Part shown: positions 56,924 through 64,000 of the stretch, piece by piece
How positions within the stretch are numbered: the first letter of the stretch is position 1
Layout: the number at the start of each line of letters is the position of its first letter
Source: Burkholderia territorii
GTDB lineage: Bacteria; Pseudomonadota; Gammaproteobacteria; Burkholderiales; Burkholderiaceae
Assembly (NCBI RefSeq): GCF_902833055.1
Contig: NZ_CADFEJ010000008.1
Span: 124,001 to 188,000 of the forward strand
Length of the DNA: 64,000 nt
Direction of reading: 5' to 3'
The notes under the pieces: generated by a model
What the model saw: the letters and a program-made list of their open reading frames with translations, nothing else
What the model was told of the DNA's origin: nothing
Databases searched by the model: none
Translations under genes and position numbers: made by a program

Positions 56924-58474
56924 ATGATCATGTTGCGTTCGTGGAGTGCGATTCTGTCGTTGCTGATGCTTGCCGCATGCGCGAGCCTGCCGCCGCAGGC
57001 CGGGCGCGCGCAAACGCACGCATTCACCGATACGGAAACCACCCGCCTTGCCATCGCGTTCCGCCAGCAGGCCGCTGCCCATCCGGGGCAGGACGCGTTT
57101 CATCTGCTGCGCGACCCCGTCGATGCGCTGGACGCGCGCGTGCTGCTCGCCGATCGGGCCGACCGCTCGCTGGACCTTCAGTACTACATCTGGCACGACG
57201 ACCTGACCGGACACGAGCTCGCGGACGCGATCATCCGCGCCGCCGATCGCGGGGTTCGCGTGCGTGCGCTGCTCGACGATCTCGGGACGAACGCGGACGA
57301 CCGCAAGCTGCTCGAGATCAGCTCGCATCCGAACATCGAGATCCGGCTCTTCAACCCGGTCGCCACACGCCACTTCAAGAAGATCGGCACGGTGCTCGAA
57401 TTCTCGCGCGTGAACCGGCGCATGCACAACAAGGCGATGATCGCGGACAACCAGGCGGCGATCGTCGGCGGCCGCAATATCGGCGACGAGTATTTCGGTG
57501 CGTCGTCGATGCTGGAGTTCGGCGATCTCGATGTGGTCGTGCACGGCCCCGTCGTGCGCGACATCTCGACCGAATTCGATACGTTCTGGAATTCGCCGTA
57601 CGCGTATCCGATCGATGCGCTGGTCGGGCACGACGCGGCCCCGGACGGACTGGACCGCGAGCGCGAACGGCTGCGCGATTACCTGCGCGCGATGGAGGAC
57701 AATCCGTACGTGCTCGAGGCGCGACAGAGGCTCGACCAGATCGTGCACGGTCAGGGCACCGAGCTTTCCTGGGGGCGGGCGACCGTCCTGTACGACGATC
57801 CGGCGAAGATCGCACGCTCGCCGAAGGACAGCGACGGGCACCTGATGCCGCAACTGCGCGCGCTCGCGTTGCGGCCCGAGCAGGAACTGCTGATCGTGTC
57901 GCCATACTTCGTGCCGGGCAAGGACATGGTCGAACGGCTGCACGCGCTCACGGCACGCGGCGTGCGCGTGACGATCCTGACCAACTCGCTCGCATCGACC
58001 GACGTCGCGGCCGTGCATGCCGGTTACCGGCGCTATCGAAGTGCGCTGCTGGAAGCCGGCGTAAGACTTTACGAACGGCGGCCGTCCGGCGACAAGAGCA
58101 TCTCGAAGCAGGTCATCATCGGCTCGTCGCGCGCTTCGCTCCATGCGAAGACCTACGTGTTCGATCGCAAGAGCATCTTCATCGGTTCGATGAATCTCGA
58201 TCCGCGCTCGTTGAATCTCAATACCGAGATCGGTGTTTACTGCGAGAGCCCGGCGATTGCGTCGGAGGTCGCGACGGATCTGGAGCCGCGGCTCGACCGC
58301 ATCGCGTGGCGAGTCGAATCGAGGACCGACCCGGCCGGAAAGGGGCGGCTGAAGTGGATTCAGACTGACGCGGACGGGAAAGTGACCGAGCTCGATCACG
58401 AACCGGAAGTTTCGGCCGCGCGGCGCATGGAGGTGTGGTTTCTCGGCTTGTTTCCGATCGAATCGCAGCTGTGA
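56924..58474 (+). CDS. Phospholipase-D-family lipoprotein (cardiolipin-synthase-like)
   Basis: A 516-residue protein with a lipobox (LMLAAC, Cys19), so it is a predicted lipoprotein anchored in the envelope. Two HKD motifs, HNKAMIADNQAAIVGGRN (about 170) and HAKTYVFDRKSIFIGSMN (about 408), place it in the PLD/cardiolipin synthase superfamily (PLDc_2 type, YmdC-like). It may transfer phosphatidyl groups between phospholipids. ATGs at 56924 and 56930 are both possible starts. Confidence 0.88.
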   Translation: MIMLRSWSAILSLLMLAACASLPPQAGRAQTHAFTDTETTRLAIAFRQQAAAHPGQDAFHLLRDPVDALDARVLLADRADRSLDLQYYIWHDDLTGHELADAIIRAADRGVRVRALLDDLGTNADDRKLLEISSHPNIEIRLFNPVATRHFKKIGTVLEFSRVNRRMHNKAMIADNQAAIVGGRNIGDEYFGASSMLEFGDLDVVVHGPVVRDISTEFDTFWNSPYAYPIDALVGHDAAPDGLDRERERLRDYLRAMEDNPYVLEARQRLDQIVHGQGTELSWGRATVLYDDPAKIARSPKDSDGHLMPQLRALALRPEQELLIVSPYFVPGKDMVERLHALTARGVRVTILTNSLASTDVAAVHAGYRRYRSALLEAGVRLYERRPSGDKSISKQVIIGSSRASLHAKTYVFDRKSIFIGSMNLDPRSLNLNTEIGVYCESPAIASEVATDLEPRLDRIAWRVESRTDPAGKGRLKWIQTDADGKVTELDHEPEVSAARRMEVWFLGLFPIESQL

Positions 58475-58616
58475 TTCCGCGTGCCCGCGTGCCCGCGGCT
58501 GGCGCAGGCAGCGCGCGCCGCCGCACCGCGTCGATCCGGCGCGGTGCGCCGTTGCGCCGACACGGCCCCGGGTGCGCAAACGATCCGCACCCGGAGCCGC
58601 ATCGCTCATTGCCCGA

Positions 58617-60452
58617 TTACCGCGCGAAATCGGACGTGCCCTGGATGAACGCGTTCAGCTTCGAGATGTTGACGCTGCCGAAGCCCGTCGTCGCGTCCCA
58701 GCCGGCCTTCGCCTTGTAGCCGTACGTGCCGCTGCCGTTGTTGCCGGACGTCACGTCGTGCACCAGCGCCGCATTGCTCGGGAAGTACTTGTAGATGCTC
58801 GACGCCGGGAAGCCGAGCGCGTTGTTGTTGGCCGATTGCAGCCGCGCCCAGATGCCGGTGAAGATCGGCGCGGCGAGGCTCGTGCCGCCTTCGTTGTTGA
58901 GGTAACCCGAACCCCACAGCGTGTCGGACGTCTGGCCGTTCACCACGAGAATCGCGCCGGTGCGCAGGTCGGCGTCGAAGCCGACGTCCGGCAGTGCGCG
59001 CTTGGTCGACCCGGTGAGGCTCGACGATTGCCACGACGGCGCGGCTTCGTACTTGCTGTAGCCGCCGCCCGTCGACCACACGGTGCCGGGCTGCCAGCTC
59101 GGATCGTTCCACACGATTTCGCTGTTGTACGTGTTGGTCGACGTGTTGGTGAACAACGTCGTGCCGCCCACCGCGATCACGTACGGCGACGTCGCGGGCT
59201 CGCTCACCGTGTAGGTCGAGCGCGACGGCGTGCCGCTCGCGCATTCGTACGCGCCGTGGTCGCCGGCCGACACGGAGAAGGTCTGCCCCTGCGCAACGGC
59301 CTGCTTGAAAATGGTGTCGTCGGTCGCCTGCGAGCCGGTGCTGTACGCGGACGATTCACACACGCCGAGCGACACGTTGATGACCTTCGCGACGTTGTCG
59401 CTCACTGCCTTGTTGTATGCGGCGGTGATTGCCGTGAGCGTCATCGACGGTGCCACGTAGAACACGACCTGCTTCACGCTGCCGCCGGCGGCGCCGACGA
59501 TCGACTGGCTGTCGAGGTTCCATTCGACGGTGCCGGACGTATCGGTGTACGAACTACCCGACGGACCGGTCTGCACGACGCTGCTGCTGATCGTGCCGAG
59601 ACCGTTGTTCGCGGCGAACGTGTTGAGGTCGCTGACCGTTTGCGACAGGTCGCCCTCGGAGATGATGCCGACGGTGGTCTGCGAGGCTGTCGGCGTGCCG
59701 TCGCCGCCGTAGAGCGACGAGAATTCCGTCGGATTGTGCGGCACCGCGGATGCGCCTGCCGGAATCGTCAGGTTGCTGGTGTTGCCTTGCGGCTTGCTGC
59801 CCGCGCCGGTGTGCATGAGCTCGACGTTCTGCAGGCCCAGCACGGCGCCGACGATGCCGCCGATCGAATTCGGCACCTGCGCGGCATCGGTGTTGGCATA
59901 GACGCTGCGGCCGTTGCGCGTGAAGCGCTTGAGCGTCGTGCGGAACGCCGATTTGACCGTTGCCGCGGTGCCCGACGCGGACACGAGCAGGCGGTTCGGC
60001 GCGACCACGATGTTGACGAAGCCGGCCTGGCGCAGGTGCGCGACGACGGCGGCGACCTGCTGGTCGGTCGGCGCGTATTGCGCGGCGAACTGGGCCGACG
60101 TGAGGAACTGCCTGTAGTGGGGCGAGCCGGGCGTATGCAGGTCGTGCAGGTACTGGTCGAGTTGCGCTTCGTTGCGCAGGTTCAACCCGAGCACGATGTC
60201 GACCGATTCGCCGGGCGCCATCTCGGTGGCAGCGGAGGCCGCGGCGGCGGTGCTGGCCGCCGGCGCGCCGGCGGTACTGCTGCTTTCTCCCTGCTGGACG
60301 AGCGGCAGGAATCCCTTGGTGCGCGTTTCCGTCCAGCCGGCGGCCGGTGCGGCATGGACGGCCGTCATGCCGAACGACGCGGCCGCTGCCGCGGCGAAGG
60401 CGAGCCTGGCGATGCGGATGTGTTTTTGTTTCTTGTCTGCAACCTGATTCAT
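58617..60452 (-). CDS. Secreted sedolisin (S53) peptidase
   Basis: A 611-residue serine-carboxyl peptidase of the kumamolisin/pseudomonalisin family, acid-active and secreted. A signal peptide (1-34) is followed by a pro-domain (to about 215, with SPHYRQFLTSAQFAAQYAP) that must be cleaved off. The catalytic domain has Glu and Asp in TVEWNLDSQS, the oxyanion Asp in SVSAGDHGAYEC and Ser in GGTSLAAPI; a calcium-site Asp is in HDVTSG near the C-terminus. The ribosome site GGAGGGG is strong. Confidence 0.93.
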   Translation of the reverse strand: MNQVADKKQKHIRIARLAFAAAAAASFGMTAVHAAPAAGWTETRTKGFLPLVQQGESSSTAGAPAASTAAAASAATEMAPGESVDIVLGLNLRNEAQLDQYLHDLHTPGSPHYRQFLTSAQFAAQYAPTDQQVAAVVAHLRQAGFVNIVVAPNRLLVSASGTAATVKSAFRTTLKRFTRNGRSVYANTDAAQVPNSIGGIVGAVLGLQNVELMHTGAGSKPQGNTSNLTIPAGASAVPHNPTEFSSLYGGDGTPTASQTTVGIISEGDLSQTVSDLNTFAANNGLGTISSSVVQTGPSGSSYTDTSGTVEWNLDSQSIVGAAGGSVKQVVFYVAPSMTLTAITAAYNKAVSDNVAKVINVSLGVCESSAYSTGSQATDDTIFKQAVAQGQTFSVSAGDHGAYECASGTPSRSTYTVSEPATSPYVIAVGGTTLFTNTSTNTYNSEIVWNDPSWQPGTVWSTGGGYSKYEAAPSWQSSSLTGSTKRALPDVGFDADLRTGAILVVNGQTSDTLWGSGYLNNEGGTSLAAPIFTGIWARLQSANNNALGFPASSIYKYFPSNAALVHDVTSGNNGSGTYGYKAKAGWDATTGFGSVNISKLNAFIQGTSDFAR

Positions 60453-61412
60453 TTTGAATTACCCCTCCGGTTGAACATCGAACTGCACGAACAACAACGG
60501 TCGACGGCGGTGCGGATCGTGCGCCGCCGATATCCGTCGCGCTCACGCGGATGGCGCGGACGCGACGGGGCCTTTCGCCCGACCCGGCGGGTGGTGATCC
60601 ACCGGGGGCGAAATGCTGGAATGCTCGGTGAAGGAGGCGCTGCGCCGCGATGCGAATCGGCCGCGCCCGCAGGCCTGATGCAGGCGGGATGGCTAGAGCA
60701 ACAGTTTTGGAGTCCTGCTCATCTGATTCGGTCCTTCGGCTTGCTGCCGGATGGCAGCTGCCCAAATGAATGCATCGGGATGTTGCATGCGCCGACACGT
60801 GAGACGACGATCGGCGGCGAGAACTTCGGTGCGGCGGAAACGAGATGCGTCGAGCAGGAACGATTGCGTGTTGGCAATTCGTCGGATTGCTTGCATCGGA
60901 CGGTATCAAGAACGAAAGTTCGGTGTCAAACTTTTTCTGATTATATGAAACAAAGTTAGATTGAATAAGGTGAAATGTTTTTGAAAAGTCTTGAGGTGTT
61001 TTGTAATTTTCAACTCAGAAAACGGATGCAATCGCGGTCACGTCGGTCGAATAATTCGCGATTGGATTCGTAATGAGCGAACCATATTCGAGAGGTCACT
61101 CGAATCACCGGCACCCGTCTTCTGCCGGGGAGCGCATTGGGTGACCCGATCAGATCGGCGGCTGGTCGCGAGCCGGCCGGCGACAGCCTCGCGAGAATGG
61201 GCACCGCATCGTGATGGATCGCACCGCGCGGCGACGCGACCGGATGACACAACGGGTCGACGATACGCGAGGCCGGGCGGGACGGCGACGCGGCAAAGCG
61301 CGTTCAGCGCATGAAGAAAATCGCCGCGTGTCGAGCGCGGCTATCTGTCGTTCGATGTCGGCGGCACGGTGCGACGCGCGGTGGCCGGGCCGACGGCATG
61401 CGCACGATCAGA
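60453..61412. other. 960-base region upstream of the sedolisin, with AT-rich segment
   Basis: The segment 60900-61080 is markedly AT-rich compared with all surrounding DNA. On the minus strand it contains TATAAT (60940-60945 on the plus strand as ATTATA) and TTGACA (60924-60929), so it may drive the peptidase from a promoter almost 500 bases upstream, or encode a small RNA. Open readings here (such as 60991-61314) show no family resemblance. Confidence 0.5.
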
Positions 61413-63857
61413 TCAGTCCGGCTTGCGGTCCGCTTCGGCGGGCGGCGGCGCTTCGGCGGGCGGCGTGCCGACGGTATGGTCGCCGTCCTCGTCGTTCGCG
61501 GGCGCCACCGGCCGCGAACCGTCTTCATACGCCACGACGCTGCGCTGCGGATTCGCGATTCGAATTCCGCGCTCGCCGAACAGCACCGCGATACGCCGGT
61601 TGAATTCGCGCTGCACGCCCCAGCGTGCCGAGTCCTTGCACTGGATCTGTCCGGCCAGCGCGATCGTCGCGCCGTCGACCTGGTCGATGCCCCAGTAGCT
61701 GAAATCCGACAGGATGCCGTCCTTGTAGTTCGGATCGTCGCGCAACGCGGCGCCGATTTCCTTCAGCGTCGCGATCGCACGATCGATGTCCTGGCCGTAT
61801 GCGATGCTGACCTTGACGGCCGCGTTGCCGAGCCCGCGATTCGTGTTGTTGACGGTCGTCACCGAGCTGAACGGGATCGTGTACAGCGACCCGTCGCCCG
61901 CGCGAAGCCGCACGGTGCGAATCGACAGGTATTCCACGGTGCCGGACACGCCGGCGAGCGTGACCCAGTCGCCCACCTGCATCGCGTTCTCCATCAGCAG
62001 GAAAATCCCGGTGATGAAATCCTGCACGAGCTTCTGCGAGCCGAAGCCGAGCGCGACGCCGAAGATGCTGGCGCCCGCGAGCAGCGGGCCGATGTTCACG
62101 CCGATCTCGCTGAGGCCCGTCAGTACGACGACGAGCGCGATCATGATGAACAGCAGCGAACGCAGCATCGGCAGCAGCGTGCGCAGCCGCGCCGCGCGCA
62201 CGAGGTTGCCTTCGCGCGTCCACTGCTGAAGGCGGCGTTCGATCGCGATGTTCGCGGCTTCCCAGACGATCAACGCGACGACGGCCGCGATCGCGATCGT
62301 GATCAGCGCCGACGCGAGCCGATGGCCGATCGTACCGGCTTGAAACGCATGGAAGATCGGCACGCCCCAGATCTGCAGCAGCAGCACGATGGTCACGACC
62401 GCGATCACCGCCGACACGATCTGGCGCATCAGCGGGTAGTAGCGGTACGCGTGCAGGTGGACCAGCGTGCGATCGTCGTCGCGGCGCTGGAACAGCCGTG
62501 CGAGCGCGCCGAACACGACGATCGACACGATTCGCATGCCGATCATCACGGCGATCGAGCGGCCGCCGAGCGTGATCAGCACGCGGTAGCCGTTATGCAC
62601 GTCGAGCGCCCACACGAACCACAGCGCCATCACGACGAACACCGACACGGGCGCCCACGCATCGGCGAGCGCGTTGCCGACCATCGCAAAGGCCGGTCGT
62701 TCGTCGCCGGCCGCGCGGATGCGGGCAGCGACCGGCTGGCGGCACCTGAGAATCAGCGCGGAGACCATCAAGTGGCCGACGAGCGCGACGGCCTTCAGCA
62801 GCGCGACGTGACCGGCATCGCTGAGGCCAAAGGTCGCGGCGATCTCGACCGCGGCGGTGCAGACGCCGACGACGATCACGATCCGCGTGATCGAGCGCTG
62901 CGCGATCGCGGCCCATGCGTCGCTGACGTGCAGAAGCCGCAACTGCCGCGCATCGGGCTGGAAGAACAGCCGGCTGACGATTGTCACGAGGCGGCAGATC
63001 ACGTAGATGTCGATCAGCGATTCGAGTGCGGTATCGGTCGGCGTGCCGGCGCCGTCGAGCACCGACATCGCCAGGCTCGCGACACCGACGAACACCAGCA
63101 GCGGCACCACGCGCAGCGCGAGGCTGACCAGCGCGCGCGGCATGCGGCGCAGCAGCGTGGTGTGGCGCCGCGCATGGCCGCGGCCTTGCGACGACGTATC
63201 GGGCGTGGCGGTGCCGTCCGCGCTGGCGGTGCCCGGCGCCGATGCCGCAGAGTCTGCCGGTGTGGCCGGCTCGTGCTCGGCGCGCCGCGATGATTCCGCA
63301 CGACGCGTTCCCAGGGCGGCCAGCGCGCGCCGCAGCAGCCGCTTCGCGAACCACTCGACGACGATCGCGGGCACGAGCACGGCAAGGATGACGAAGAGCG
63401 AACGCATGAGATCCGCGCGTTCGTCTGCGCGTACCAGCCGCTCGTGCCACCACACGCCGACCGAGCCGACATCGAGCAACGAGCGCAGCGATTCGTTCAG
63501 CGCGCCGCCGATTTCGCCTGCCCAACGTGCTCCCTGCCGGACGAGCATCGATGCGAGCCCGTTCGTCGTGAGCGTGGCGGTGGCGGCGGAGGCCGATGCC
63601 GCGCTGGCCGGTGCCGCGGCGCTCGCCGGAAGTGCGGGCGTGGTGAGCACGCCGACGGCCGCGATCGCCCGCAGCGTCGTTTCGACCTGTTCGCGTTCGC
63701 GCGGGTTTTGCAGGACGGAGAGGGCCTGCTGCGCCTGTTGCGGCGTCAGTGCCGGCGCGGCGCCGGAGGCAGCCGATGCGGCGGCCGGTGCAGAAGAAGC
63801 CGCGTGGGCGATCGATACGACGGCGGCGAGCAGCCAGCCGAGCAGGAAATGTCGCAT
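61413..63857 (-). CDS. Large MscS-family mechanosensitive channel
   Basis: An 814-residue protein. A signal peptide (1-19, MRHFLLGWLLAAVVSIAHA) leads to an Ala-rich periplasmic portion, then about ten membrane helices and the C-terminal MscS core: pore-lining helix IGPLLAGASIFGVALGFGSQ and the beta domain AMQVGDWVTLAGVSGTVEYL. It is in the MscM/YbiO class of large channels that release solutes on hypo-osmotic shock. Tail is Pro/Ala/Asp-rich. The start is chosen by the signal peptide; ribosome site is weak. Confidence 0.85.
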   Translation of the reverse strand: MRHFLLGWLLAAVVSIAHAASSAPAAASAASGAAPALTPQQAQQALSVLQNPREREQVETTLRAIAAVGVLTTPALPASAAAPASAASASAATATLTTNGLASMLVRQGARWAGEIGGALNESLRSLLDVGSVGVWWHERLVRADERADLMRSLFVILAVLVPAIVVEWFAKRLLRRALAALGTRRAESSRRAEHEPATPADSAASAPGTASADGTATPDTSSQGRGHARRHTTLLRRMPRALVSLALRVVPLLVFVGVASLAMSVLDGAGTPTDTALESLIDIYVICRLVTIVSRLFFQPDARQLRLLHVSDAWAAIAQRSITRIVIVVGVCTAAVEIAATFGLSDAGHVALLKAVALVGHLMVSALILRCRQPVAARIRAAGDERPAFAMVGNALADAWAPVSVFVVMALWFVWALDVHNGYRVLITLGGRSIAVMIGMRIVSIVVFGALARLFQRRDDDRTLVHLHAYRYYPLMRQIVSAVIAVVTIVLLLQIWGVPIFHAFQAGTIGHRLASALITIAIAAVVALIVWEAANIAIERRLQQWTREGNLVRAARLRTLLPMLRSLLFIMIALVVVLTGLSEIGVNIGPLLAGASIFGVALGFGSQKLVQDFITGIFLLMENAMQVGDWVTLAGVSGTVEYLSIRTVRLRAGDGSLYTIPFSSVTTVNNTNRGLGNAAVKVSIAYGQDIDRAIATLKEIGAALRDDPNYKDGILSDFSYWGIDQVDGATIALAGQIQCKDSARWGVQREFNRRIAVLFGERGIRIANPQRSVVAYEDGSRPVAPANDEDGDHTVGTPPAEAPPPAEADRKPD

Positions 63858-64000
63858 GGGTGGGCATGCGGGCGCGCATCGATATGTGGCCCGCCGGTCT
63901 GGACGATGGACGGAAGTTAACATGATCGCGAACGGACCCGAATAGTTCCGTGGACAAATATTCACATCGGACATTGGGCGGCAGTCTGTTTCGTTTGGCC

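Noticed and set aside
60991..61314. 107-codon open reading in the AT-rich leader of the sedolisin
   Set aside because: No ribosome site and no family resemblance; it runs from AT-rich into GC-rich DNA without a change in protein character that would suggest a gene.

Overview
The window is very GC-rich chromosomal DNA from a betaproteobacterium, almost certainly Burkholderia (cepacia-complex type). The evidence is the gene content (a BPSS1780-type membrane protein, a DUF3563 mini-protein, the thrB/polA neighbourhood, and the rpsU-yqeY-dnaG-rpoD block followed by a CAU tRNA) and the strong third-position GC bias, which produces long false ORFs opposite almost every gene. I see no insertion sequence, integrase, prophage, CRISPR array or rRNA. 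This is core and lightly accessory chromosome, not an island.

Layout. 0-2.6 kb: the end of a polysaccharide operon (membrane protein tail and two family-4 glycosyltransferases) closed by a double hairpin. 2.6-9.1 kb: an MFS exporter divergent from an HxlR repressor, an AraC regulator, an FKBP prolyl isomerase, a ferritin-like 'metal-dependent hydrolase' and a VpsR/BerB-like sigma-54 activator flanked by long non-coding stretches. 10-12.3 kb: a periplasmic amino-acid binding protein divergent from an Xre/RES toxin-antitoxin pair. 12.3-23.7 kb: single genes (ApaH-like phosphatase, DUF1345 protein, methyltransferase, TreZ-like pseudo-glycosidase, ThiE/TenI-like protein, CorC/HlyC-type CBS protein, ATPase-degenerate histidine-kinase-like protein, EamA transporter, LysR regulator divergent from a tautomerase, CYTH/CHAD protein). 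23.7-27.1 kb: molybdate module, modE convergent with modABC and a ModE-type box before modA. 27.2-30.7 kb: PAP2 phosphatase, PHB-depolymerase-type esterase, DUF3563 mini-gene under a large palindrome, and ohr/ohrR with matched operators.

30.8-39.1 kb: thrB with a membrane-protein partner, a DUF2782-like exported protein, AMP nucleosidase, a small exported protein, a LOG-family nucleotide hydrolase, and polA. The last two start one base apart on opposite strands. 39.4-44.1 kb: NDH-2, an exported dienelactone-hydrolase-like protein, a 3-mercaptopyruvate/thiosulfate sulfurtransferase and an orphan Rieske oxygenase alpha subunit. 44.4-48.5 kb: xseB-ispA-dxs then folE2 (isoprenoid precursors and folate entry). 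48.6-56.6 kb: tsaD, a BaiN/HI0933 flavoprotein, then the macromolecular-synthesis block rpsU, yqeY, dnaG, rpoD and a CAU tRNA. 56.9-64 kb: a phospholipase-D lipoprotein, a secreted sedolisin (S53) peptidase behind a long AT-rich leader, and a large MscS-type channel.

The most unusual items are the TreZ-like protein that lacks all three GH13 catalytic residues, the 13-bp perfect inverted repeat that places a TATAAT box in its loop ahead of the DUF3563 gene, the sigma-54-type promoter motif lying in the non-coding DNA next to the sigma-54 activator, the histidine-kinase-like protein without ATP-binding boxes, and the paired operators between the HxlR and MFS genes. No wholly new multi-gene system is evident.
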